In this document: piece after piece, positions 56,370-64,000 of the stretch
Position numbering within the stretch: the stretch's first letter is position 1
Layout: each line of letters begins with the position of its first letter
Source of the DNA: Lepidurus packardi
Taxonomy: Eukaryota; Arthropoda; Branchiopoda; Notostraca; Triopsidae
Assembly (NCBI GenBank): GCA_023053545.1
Contig: JAKZAN010000078.1
Location: 62,001 to 126,000 of the forward strand
Direction of reading: 5' to 3'
Length of the DNA: 64,000 bases
The notes under the pieces: generated by a model
The model's input: only the letters and a program-made list of their open reading frames with translations
What the model was told of the DNA's origin: nothing
The model's database searches: none
Position numbers and translations under genes: made by a program

Positions 56370-56848
56370 TTAAAATCTAAAGTGAGAGAATGCTTTGTTT
56401 GCTTCAGCCATTTTGTGAGTGTCCATTCTCTTTTTAACAGCAGCTCCTTCTTCTTTAGCCGCAGCTAAAACTTCTGAAGCCAACCTTTGAGCCATAGATT
56501 TCTCATTTCTTCTACGTGCATAAAGTATCATCCACTTCATTGCCATAGAAATTTTTCTGTCTGGTCTGATTTGCATTGGAATTTGGAATGTTGCTCCACC
56601 AACACGACGACTACGTACTTCTACGTGAGGCATTACGTTTGTTAGGGCATCTTTCCAGATTTCCAAAGATGATTTTTTCAGCATCTTGTTTCTTAGCTTC
56701 TACGATATCAATTGCATCATAAAAAACTTTGAATGCTGTCGATTTTTTACCGTCCCCACATTAAGTTATTCACAAAACGCGTTACCAGTTGGTCATTAAA
56801 CCTCGGATCTGGTAAAAGTGGTCTTTTTTTGGCCGCTCTTTTTCTCAT
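56370..56848 (-). pseudogene. rpsG: 30S ribosomal protein S7 gene with two +1 frameshifts (probable sequencing errors)
   Basis: S7 starts head assembly of the small subunit and is essential. From the ATG at 56848 the frame reads [20 protein letters not shown] and continues to NNLMW, where four G on the minus strand (56754-56757) shift it to a stop; three G would read [10 protein letters not shown] second shift sits in a run of six A (56673-56678); with five A the frame joins to [20 protein letters not shown]. From there the protein is normal to the end (NKAFSHFRF). Total length is 159 codons plus two bases. Both changes are single-base homopolymer expansions. Confidence 0.93.
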
Positions 56849-56873
56849 TTCTTTTCTTTACTTTAAAAGTTAA

Positions 56874-57257
56874 TTACTTTTTAGCTTCTTTTGGGCGCTT
56901 TGCTCCGTATTTAGATCTTCTTTGCGTTCTTCCTGCTACTCCTGACGTATCAAGTGCACCACGAACGATGTGATATCTAACTCCTGGCAAATCTTTTACC
57001 CTTCCACCCCTAACTAATACTATCGAGTGCTCTTGTAGATTGTGTCCTTCTCCAGGGATGTAAGCATTCACTTCGTTACCATTTGTTAAACGAACACGCG
57101 CTACTTTACGCATTGCAGAGTTCGGTTTCTTTGGTGTAGTAGTGTAAACACGCGTACAAACCCCTCTTCTTTGAGGACAAGAATCTAAAGCAACCGATTT
57201 ACTCTTCTTAGTCATCTGAGTTCTTCCGGTTCTTACTAATTGTTGAATTGTTGGCAT
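56874..57257 (-). CDS. rpsL: 30S ribosomal protein S12
   Basis: S12 (127 aa), decoding-centre protein and first gene of the cluster here. It has [40 protein letters not shown] and [20 protein letters not shown]. The lysines at the classical streptomycin-resistance positions (PKKPNS and GRVKDLPG) are the wild-type residues. A full consensus promoter precedes it. Confidence 0.98.
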   Translation of the reverse strand: MPTIQQLVRTGRTQMTKKSKSVALDSCPQRRGVCTRVYTTTPKKPNSAMRKVARVRLTNGNEVNAYIPGEGHNLQEHSIVLVRGGRVKDLPGVRYHIVRGALDTSGVAGRTQRRSKYGAKRPKEAKK

Positions 57258-57311
57258 AATTAAATACTAAAAATATATTATGATTTTAATTTCCCGCTTT
57301 TTACGGGGTTG

Positions 57312-57342
57312 CAAATGTAGGGATATTTTTTTTTTAAACAAA
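57312..57342 (-). promoter_or_regulatory. Consensus promoter of the str-S10 ribosomal supercluster
   Basis: TTTG (57339-57342) and TACATTTG (57312-57319) on the minus strand are exactly 19 bases apart, matching the Bacteroidota consensus at every fixed position. The spacer contains ten consecutive A. A short GC hairpin (57293-57307) would lie at the start of the leader. It is the best promoter in the window. Confidence 0.8.
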
Positions 57343-57431
57343 TCCTAATTCATTAATTTTCAAACATATTATTTCAAAAGCAACTTTTTAGACGAAACAC
57401 ATCACTTTTGCGTTACTTTGCTAAAAATGTT

Positions 57432-59117
57432 ATGCACTTGAAAAATTGGTTTGTATTTCTATTTGTTTTTTGTGCAGAATTTGTAATTACTGCACAACAC
57501 CTGCGCCTGGAAATTACAAGTAAGAATGCCAGCGAACAGCAGACAATTGATAACTTTACCTATCAGAAAAAGCACAACACTTTGAAGTCGATGGACGACG
57601 AAGTTCAAAAATTGCAGAATAAGCTTCAAAAAATTGGATTCATCAACACCGAAACGCTGGCTAATTTAAAAATTAACGATTCCACTTTTAGCTATGTTTT
57701 ACGGCTTGGGACTCCAATAAAATTTATACATATATATATAGGTCACGATCCGATGTTGATTTCACTTCTTCCTGAAGCAAAAAACGATACTATAAGACTT
57801 CCCTTTGATCAAACTGAATCCTATTTAGAAGAAGTTTTATCCAGATTTGAATCACAAGGTTTTGCATTGGCGCAAGTGAAACTCGAAAACATCAAGACGG
57901 GTGGCCAGAAAATGATTGCGGATTTATATGCACAGAGCGGCGCTGCTAGAAAATTTCAAGACATCGTCATCAACGGCTATGATAAATTTCCCGAAAATCA
58001 TTTGAAACAAATCAAAAGACAATTTCGAAATGAAACTTTCAATCAGGCTACTCTTAAAAAACTGCAGACAGAATTATCAAAATTTCGTTTTGTTAGCCAA
58101 ATAAAATACCCGGAAATCTTATTTTTAAAAGACAGCACTAAAGTGTATGCCTATTTGGAAAGGGTTAAAGCCAATAGATTTGATGGTTTTATCGGCTTTG
58201 CAAATGACGAACAAAGTACAAGTCAGAAAGTTAGATTTAATGGCTACCTTGATTTACTACTGGTGAACATTCTGAATTCCGGAGAAGATCTAGCGCTGTT
58301 TTGGAAGAGCGACGGCAAGCAGCAAACCACTTTTAATGCCAATTTGCAGATTCCCTATATATTTAGGACATCGTTTGGCTTGAAAACAAGTTTGTCAATC
58401 TTCAAGCAAGATTCTACCTTTCAAAACACAAAAACTGCTATTGCATTGGGTTATTTCTTTAAATACAATTCAAGATTGTATTTAGGATATGAAGCAACTG
58501 AATCTAGCGACATGCAAAATATAAATTCAGCTTTAATTAGCGATTTTAAAAACAGTTTCACACTGGCTACTTATGAATATCTAAAACCTTCCGAAGCAGA
58601 TCCGTTATTTCCTGACCAAACGAAACTCATGCTTAGATTTGGGCTTGGCAAAAGAATGTCAAAGTTTAATGACAACAGGCAGCACGTTGCTGAACTAAAT
58701 TTGGCTCACAATTTCTACTTTAATAGAAAAAATATTATCAATGTTAAAACACAAGATTTCTATTTGAGTAGCAAAAGCTATTTAACAAGCGAATTGAATC
58801 GCTTTGGGGGAATCAATTCCATAAGGGGTTTCAATGAAAACAGCTTGCAGGCGAACTTCTTTTCGTCGCTACTGACTGAATACCGGTATGTTTTTGCCCC
58901 AGGACTCTACGTGCACTCGATAATTGATTATGGCTTATACCAAGACGATAGTCAATTGGTCAAAAACAGAGGCACACTTCTTGGATTGGGCGGCGGATTC
59001 GGTTTTTATACGAAAAATGGTCTGTTTAACCTTATTTATGCTAACGGAACTGCCAATAGCGGACCGATAGAATTTAACAATTCCATTGTTCATGTTTCAT
59101 TTAAAGCAGTGTTTTAA
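57432..59117 (+). CDS. Omp85-like outer membrane protein with POTRA-type domain
   Basis: Predicted outer membrane protein of 561 aa. A signal peptide (MHLKNWFVFLFVFCAEFVITA) is followed by a periplasmic region with at least one POTRA-like unit (KFQDIVINGYDKFPENHLKQ to about the RFVSQIKYPE stretch). The C-terminal barrel has FGGINSIRGFNENSLQANFF, the (V/I)RGF loop signature of Omp85/TpsB proteins, and a barrel-like end VHVSFKAVF. It is shorter than BamA and lacks its five POTRA domains. Its role (assembly or secretion of an unknown partner) is not established. I use the ATG at 57432 rather than the in-frame TTG at 57408. Confidence 0.78.
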   Translation: MHLKNWFVFLFVFCAEFVITAQHLRLEITSKNASEQQTIDNFTYQKKHNTLKSMDDEVQKLQNKLQKIGFINTETLANLKINDSTFSYVLRLGTPIKFIHIYIGHDPMLISLLPEAKNDTIRLPFDQTESYLEEVLSRFESQGFALAQVKLENIKTGGQKMIADLYAQSGAARKFQDIVINGYDKFPENHLKQIKRQFRNETFNQATLKKLQTELSKFRFVSQIKYPEILFLKDSTKVYAYLERVKANRFDGFIGFANDEQSTSQKVRFNGYLDLLLVNILNSGEDLALFWKSDGKQQTTFNANLQIPYIFRTSFGLKTSLSIFKQDSTFQNTKTAIALGYFFKYNSRLYLGYEATESSDMQNINSALISDFKNSFTLATYEYLKPSEADPLFPDQTKLMLRFGLGKRMSKFNDNRQHVAELNLAHNFYFNRKNIINVKTQDFYLSSKSYLTSELNRFGGINSIRGFNENSLQANFFSSLLTEYRYVFAPGLYVHSIIDYGLYQDDSQLVKNRGTLLGLGGGFGFYTKNGLFNLIYANGTANSGPIEFNNSIVHVSFKAVF

Positions 59118-59215
59118 TAAACTTTTTCTCACGGATACCTTACTTTCTCTCCTTATAGTCATAAATTCTATAATAATAGCTTAATATTCTATAATCTGAA
59201 CTATTAACAAGTCTC

Positions 59216-59223
59216 TAATTTTG
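59216..59223 (+). promoter_or_regulatory. Probable -7 box of the susC-susD pair
   Basis: TAATTTTG matches TANNTTTG exactly, about 50 bases before the susC ATG. TCTG lies 17 bases upstream (59195-59198), one mismatch from TTTG. Confidence 0.45.
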
Positions 59224-59272
59224 AGTCATAACAAACCAAAAGGTTTTTAGTTACTAACCAAATTATAAGCAA

Positions 59273-62200
59273 ATGAGACTAGCTTTACGACTTTCAGTGC
59301 TATTATTATGTTGCTCTTTCCAGTTTGCCATAGCCCAGCAAACGCCAATTAAGGGAAGAGTTTTAGACGATCAGAAATTACCCCTACCTGGTGTTAGCAT
59401 CTCGGTGAAGGGTTCTCCTACCGGAGTAATGACAGATGCAGATGGAACCTACACCATCAATGCAGCCCCAACAGATGTGTTGGTTTTTAGCTTTATTGGC
59501 ATGCGAACTGTGGAGGCGCGTGCTACTTCTTCTCCACTAAACATTACTATGGCCTCAGATGCTCTCGAATTAGAAAGTGTTGTCGTTACTGCCTTGGGTA
59601 TAACACGAGAAAAGAAATCACTCGGTTATGCTACCCAAGAAATTAAAAGCGACGAGCTGCGTTCAGGGACTGCAAATGGGAACTTCATTAATGACCTATC
59701 TGGTAAAGTTGCGGGTGTTGCCATCCGAAGAAACAACAATTTCGGCGGATCTACCAACTTGGTTTCCAGAGGTGTTAAGAGTTTAACGGGTAACAACCAA
59801 ATGCTGATAGTAATTGATGGTGTGCCAATTAACAACTCCAATACAAACTCATCAAGTCAGGCGCAAGGACGTGGAACTACGTATGATTATGGAAACGCCG
59901 CAACCGACATCAATCCAGAAGATATTGAGTCTGTCAATGTCCTGAAAGGTGCAGCAGCAAGCGCACTTTATGGTTATCAAGCAGGAAATGGTGTTTTAAT
60001 GATTACAACGAAACGTGGCCGCAAACAAACCGGCGTCGGCTTAACGTTCTCAAGTGAAGTTGTAGTGGGAAGTATCGACAAAAGTACTTTTCCCAAATAT
60101 CAAACCAGATACGGCGCTGGGTATGGACCTTATTACGGACCTGATGAATCTGGTTTTTTTAATGAAGAAGATATTGATGGAGATGGATTGCCAGATTTGT
60201 TAGTTCCGTTCTATGAGGATGCCTCATTTGGAGCTGCGTTCGACCCTAGTTTACTGGTATATCAATGGAATGCATTCACACCATATTCTTCACAATACCA
60301 ACAAAAAACGCCTTGGCAAAATGCCGCCAATGGCCCTATTACATTCTTTGAAACTCCCCTTTCATTGAACAACTCGCTATCATTTGAAAGTGGCAATGAC
60401 GACACAAGTATCGTATTAAATTTCACAAACCTCAATCAGACAGGGTTGATGCCGAATAGTGAAATCAAACGAAATAATTTCAGCGCGAAGTTGAACCATA
60501 AGTTTACCAATAAACTGTCTACAAACGTTTTCGCAAACTACATTGCACAAAGTGCTGTAGGAAGGAACTCAACCGGATACAACGACAACATTATGTCTAA
60601 CTTCCGCCAATGGTGGCAAACAAACGTTGACATCAAACAATTAGAAGAAGTATACAATAATTCTGGTGGTCAAAACGTTACTTGGAATATCAATTCGCCA
60701 ACCGATTTGCGGCCTGCATATTGGGATAATCCGTACTTCACCCGCTATAGAAACTATCAAAATGACAGCAGAAATCGTTTTGTGGGTTACGCATCATTGC
60801 AGTATAATGTCTTGGATTGGTTAACAGCAACTGCTCGAATTTCCAATGACTCCTATACTGATCTTCAGGAAGAACGCCGCGCCTTGGGCTCAGTTCCAGC
60901 AGAATTTGGGATTAGCCGTCTAGACGAGGAGTCTGGCTACCAGAGATTTAACCGCCAGTATGCAGAGAACAACTATGATGTGTTCTTAAATTTTAAACGT
61001 AACTTTAGCGATAAATTTACTTTTAATGGTGTTCTAGGAGGAACAATGAACAGAATTTCTACAAGTTCTTTATTGGCTTCAACACAAGGTGGATTAACGA
61101 TTCCTGGCGTATACAGTTTATCAAATTCTTTGGGAGGATTGCCAGCACCAATTCAGCGTGAAATTACAACTGGGTTTAATAGCTATTATGGCCAAGCTTC
61201 ATTTGGATTTGCCGATATGCTTTATTTAGAAGGTACTTTCAGACATGATGCTTACTCAACTCTTCCAAAAAACAACAACTCACAAGAATACTATTCTGTT
61301 TCAAGCAGTTTCGTGTTTTCTAATGCAATAAAACAAGATTGGTTATCGTTTGGAAAACTACGAGCCAATTATGCGGAAGTTGGTTTGGGTGCACCCGCTC
61401 AATCTTTGATCGACTTATTCTCTAAATCAGAGCCGTTCGCTGGGTCACAGCTTTACTCAGTCCCATCTGTTCGAAACAATCCGAATTTGAGACCAACAAT
61501 CTCGACAAATTACGAATTAGGCCTCGAAATGAGTTTCTTACAAAGACGTGTTGGATTTGATATTAGTGCCTATCGTTCTTTAAGCAAAGACCAGATTTTC
61601 TCAGTGCCGTTCTCCACTGCAACTGGCTACAGCGCTCGAATTATTAACGCCGGCTCTATCGAAAATAGAGGTGTGGAGGTTCAGTTTAATTTAACGCCTG
61701 TCAAAACAGCAAACTTTCAGTGGGATATGAATCTGAATTGGTCTACTAACGAAAACGAGGTGGTTTCGCTTGCACCTGGCATAGACAATTTGCAATTGGG
61801 TAGCTTTCAAGGTGGGGTAACCATTAATGCGCAAGTAGGTCAACCTTATGGCGTAATTAAAGGAACCGACTTTACATACCTTAACGGTGAAAGAGTTGTT
61901 GGCGCTAACGGACGTTACGTGATCAATCAGGACACAAATAGTAACATTGGAAACATCACACCAGATTGGATTGGTGGTGTTCGAAACAGATTGACTTACA
62001 AAGGATTTACATTCGGATTTTTAATTGACGTGCAAAAAGGTGGCGACATCTTCTCTCTTGACCAATCTTATGGTTTGGCAACAGGTTTATATGAAGAGAC
62101 AGCTGGTTTTAATGAACTTGGAAATCCGGTTCGTAATCCTGTTACGGGCGGTGCAGATTCTGGGGGTATAATTCTTCCTGGCGTATTAGAAGACGGAACT

Positions 62201-62533
62201 CCAAATAACATTAGAACGCCTGGCGCAGAAGCTTTTGGAAATATGTATGGATACAGAAGACAACCAAACAGAGCATTTATATATGATGCTTCTTATGTGA
62301 AACTTCGTGAGGTGTCTGTGGGCTATACGCTTCCAACGCGCTGGATTGAACCAATGAAGATTCAATCAATGCGTTTCAGTATTGTGGGTACCAATCTTTG
62401 GATTATCGACAAGAACTTGCCGCACGCTGACCCAGAAAGTGGATTGAGCTCAGGTAACCTTTCTTCTGGTTACTCTGTAGGTTCGCTCCCAACTACGCGA
62501 AACATTGGTTTCAACTTAAACTTTAAATTTTAA
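59273..62533 (+). CDS. SusC/RagA-family TonB-dependent outer membrane transporter
   Basis: Outer membrane importer of 1086 aa. Signal peptide to about residue 21 (ending AIAQ), carboxypeptidase-D-like plug extension (IKGRVLDDQKLPLPGVSISV, GTYTINAAP), TonB-contact region (LESVVVTALGITREKKSLGY), plug (DGVPINNSNTN; DIESVNVLKGAAASALYG; GVLMITTKRG) and a large barrel ending NIGFNLNFKF. The absence of an N-terminal DUF4880/STN domain means there is no direct sign of an anti-sigma partner. It forms a transport unit with the SusD-like gene 5 bases downstream. The nutrient is unknown because no degradative enzyme gene is in view. Confidence 0.95.
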   Translation: MRLALRLSVLLLCCSFQFAIAQQTPIKGRVLDDQKLPLPGVSISVKGSPTGVMTDADGTYTINAAPTDVLVFSFIGMRTVEARATSSPLNITMASDALELESVVVTALGITREKKSLGYATQEIKSDELRSGTANGNFINDLSGKVAGVAIRRNNNFGGSTNLVSRGVKSLTGNNQMLIVIDGVPINNSNTNSSSQAQGRGTTYDYGNAATDINPEDIESVNVLKGAAASALYGYQAGNGVLMITTKRGRKQTGVGLTFSSEVVVGSIDKSTFPKYQTRYGAGYGPYYGPDESGFFNEEDIDGDGLPDLLVPFYEDASFGAAFDPSLLVYQWNAFTPYSSQYQQKTPWQNAANGPITFFETPLSLNNSLSFESGNDDTSIVLNFTNLNQTGLMPNSEIKRNNFSAKLNHKFTNKLSTNVFANYIAQSAVGRNSTGYNDNIMSNFRQWWQTNVDIKQLEEVYNNSGGQNVTWNINSPTDLRPAYWDNPYFTRYRNYQNDSRNRFVGYASLQYNVLDWLTATARISNDSYTDLQEERRALGSVPAEFGISRLDEESGYQRFNRQYAENNYDVFLNFKRNFSDKFTFNGVLGGTMNRISTSSLLASTQGGLTIPGVYSLSNSLGGLPAPIQREITTGFNSYYGQASFGFADMLYLEGTFRHDAYSTLPKNNNSQEYYSVSSSFVFSNAIKQDWLSFGKLRANYAEVGLGAPAQSLIDLFSKSEPFAGSQLYSVPSVRNNPNLRPTISTNYELGLEMSFLQRRVGFDISAYRSLSKDQIFSVPFSTATGYSARIINAGSIENRGVEVQFNLTPVKTANFQWDMNLNWSTNENEVVSLAPGIDNLQLGSFQGGVTINAQVGQPYGVIKGTDFTYLNGERVVGANGRYVINQDTNSNIGNITPDWIGGVRNRLTYKGFTFGFLIDVQKGGDIFSLDQSYGLATGLYEETAGFNELGNPVRNPVTGGADSGGIILPGVLEDGTPNNIRTPGAEAFGNMYGYRRQPNRAFIYDASYVKLREVSVGYTLPTRWIEPMKIQSMRFSIVGTNLWIIDKNLPHADPESGLSSGNLSSGYSVGSLPTTRNIGFNLNFKF

Positions 62534-62538
62534 TTCTT

Positions 62539-63981
62539 ATGAAAAAGATATTATTGATGTTCGTGTTCATCTCGGCAATGCTGAGTTGTTCCGACGACAT
62601 AACCGACTTGAACGAAAACACAACGGACCCAACAGCTGTTCCTGCTGAGTTTCTATTCACTAGCGCCGAAAAAAGTTTGGCAGACGTAATGATTAGCACC
62701 AACGTAAACAACAATGTGTTCCGCTTGTTTGCACAACAGTTTACAGAAACAACTTATACGGATGAGAGTAATTATGATATTGCAACGCGGAATATTGCAG
62801 GCAATTTCTGGACTACCTTATACCGCGATGTACTGCGCGACTTGCAAGAAGCCGCCAAAGTAGTCGATAATGAGCCAGCGCCTGTAACCCCTGAAGAAAC
62901 AACTGCGCAAGCAAATAAAAAAGCCATGATTGAAATCCTAACGGCTTATACTTACATGGTTCTTGTAGACACTTTTGGAAATGTTCCGTATACAGAAGCG
63001 CTGGATATTGAACAACACCCATTGCCAGCTTATGATGATGCGCAAACAATTTACCGTGACCTAATTAGCAGGCTAACTGCAGCTTCTGCAACGTTAGACA
63101 ACAGCGGCAGCTCATTTGCTGGAGGCGATATTATATACGGAGGCGATCTAGCCAAATGGAGGCGATTTGCGAATTCGCTACGCCTTAGAATGGCAATCAA
63201 CATGGACGATGTGGACCACGCATATGCGACACAGCAAGCGATTGCAGCAGTAACAGACGGCGTTTTTATGAGCAATGAAGACAGCGCAATTGTAAATTAC
63301 GAAGCAACACCAACAGGCGCAAACCCATTATACCTGGATGTTGTGGCAAGTGGACGAAATGATTTTGTGCCAGCAAATACAATAGTGAACGCCTTGAACA
63401 CTGCAAATGATCCACGTCGTGCTATCTATTTCACCCAAATTGGCGGTGCATACGTTGGCGGCACATATGGAAGCAGTAACAATTACGCAAACTTCTCACA
63501 CATTGGCAGCAGCTTGTTGCAAAAAGATGCGCCTGGCGTACTATTCGATTATGCACAAGTCGAATTTCTTCTTGCTGAAGCAGTTGAACGCGGCATTGCC
63601 GTGGGCGGAACTGCACAAACGCATTATAATGCAGCAATAACTGCTTCGATGGCATTTTGGGGCGTTTCGCCAGCGGAAACAGCGGCCTATCTGGCGCAGC
63701 CTTCCGTAGCATATTCAACTGCGGCTGGAACATGGCAACAAAAAATTGGCATGCAGGAGTGGTTTCACTTATACAATAATGGGTTTGAAGCTTGGACCAC
63801 TTGGCGCCGATTGGACTACCCTGCTCTAGTAGCACCACCGCAAGCAGACATCACTTCAGTGCCAGTGCGCTATACCTACCCGGCTTCAGAACAAACACTA
63901 AATGCAGCCAATAACACAGCAGCATCATCTGCAATCGGCGGCAACACACTAACAACCCGAGTATTCTGGGATGTAGATTAA
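62539..63981 (+). CDS. SusD/RagB-family (SusD-like_2) nutrient-binding lipoprotein
   Basis: Surface lipoprotein of 480 aa that caps the SusC channel. The signal peptide ends in MLSC with Cys17, followed by SDD, which matches the Bacteroidota lipoprotein export signal for transfer to the cell surface. The body belongs to the SusD-like_2 group: NFWTTLYRDVLRDLQEAAKV, ILTAYTYMVLVDTFGNVPYT, the ALDIEQHPLPAYDDAQTIYR segment, and GVLFDYAQVEFLLAEAVERG. The end (TTRVFWDVD) is intact, 19 bases before the window edge. Confidence 0.93.
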   Translation: MKKILLMFVFISAMLSCSDDITDLNENTTDPTAVPAEFLFTSAEKSLADVMISTNVNNNVFRLFAQQFTETTYTDESNYDIATRNIAGNFWTTLYRDVLRDLQEAAKVVDNEPAPVTPEETTAQANKKAMIEILTAYTYMVLVDTFGNVPYTEALDIEQHPLPAYDDAQTIYRDLISRLTAASATLDNSGSSFAGGDIIYGGDLAKWRRFANSLRLRMAINMDDVDHAYATQQAIAAVTDGVFMSNEDSAIVNYEATPTGANPLYLDVVASGRNDFVPANTIVNALNTANDPRRAIYFTQIGGAYVGGTYGSSNNYANFSHIGSSLLQKDAPGVLFDYAQVEFLLAEAVERGIAVGGTAQTHYNAAITASMAFWGVSPAETAAYLAQPSVAYSTAAGTWQQKIGMQEWFHLYNNGFEAWTTWRRLDYPALVAPPQADITSVPVRYTYPASEQTLNAANNTAASSAIGGNTLTTRVFWDVD

Positions 63982-64000
63982 TTATTAAGTTTTTTATCTA

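Overview
The window comes from the chromosome of a member of the Bacteroidota, most likely Flavobacteriaceae and probably Flavobacterium or a close relative. The evidence is the AT-rich sequence, promoters of the Bacteroidota type (TTTG, about 19 bases, TANNTTTG), few Shine-Dalgarno sites, a SusC/SusD pair, flavobacterial ribosomal-protein variants (S14 of the long C-minus type, L36 without most zinc ligands, tailed L17 and S3) and the gene order secY-infA-rpmJ-rpsM-rpsK-rpsD-rpoA-rplQ-carA-eno-gltA. I see no rRNA, tRNA, CRISPR array, prophage or insertion sequence.

Layout. 1-5353 holds housekeeping genes: a partial recQ, then kdsD-tatC-carboxymuconolactone decarboxylase-lptB on the plus strand, and pssA with a GH25 muramidase on the minus strand. 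5536-8561 (plus) encodes a PorV/PorQ-like outer membrane barrel, an Lnb/DUF4105-type membrane protein and a CpsB-type tyrosine phosphatase. 8569-30098 is one minus-strand surface-polysaccharide operon of about 21.5 kb, headed by a good promoter. It runs from three nucleotide-sugar enzymes through glycosyltransferases, an EpsG-like polymerase and an asparagine-synthase-like amidotransferase to a PglC/D/E/F-like set, and ends with the Wza-like export protein and the Wzc-like tyrosine autokinase. The contents predict a polymer started on a diacetylbacillosamine-type sugar and containing hexuronic acids, one perhaps amidated. No Wzx flippase is visible.

30197-40125 is ordinary chromosome: recR, a sodium/solute symporter, a CoA-binding protein, a membrane protein with an Xre regulator, two guanidino-group hydrolases (one CtlX-like), gltA, eno and carA, with four clear intrinsic terminators at 33.7, 35.8, 37.3 and 40.1 kb. 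40153-57257 is the str-S10-spc-alpha ribosomal supercluster (rpsL-rpsG-fusA-rpsJ ... rpoA-rplQ), all on the minus strand. rplC and rpsG in it are broken by three one-base homopolymer expansions, most simply read as sequencing errors. 57432-63981 (plus) holds an Omp85-like barrel protein and a SusC/SusD nutrient-uptake pair.

The least explained structure is a dispersed imperfect hairpin of about 60-70 bases, present three times in intergenic space (32451-32519, 34720-34780, 39995-40060). Other points of interest are a ten-fold Tyr-Gly repeat at the end of the Wzc-like kinase and candidate operators with a 21-base period upstream of gltA and of the Xre operon.
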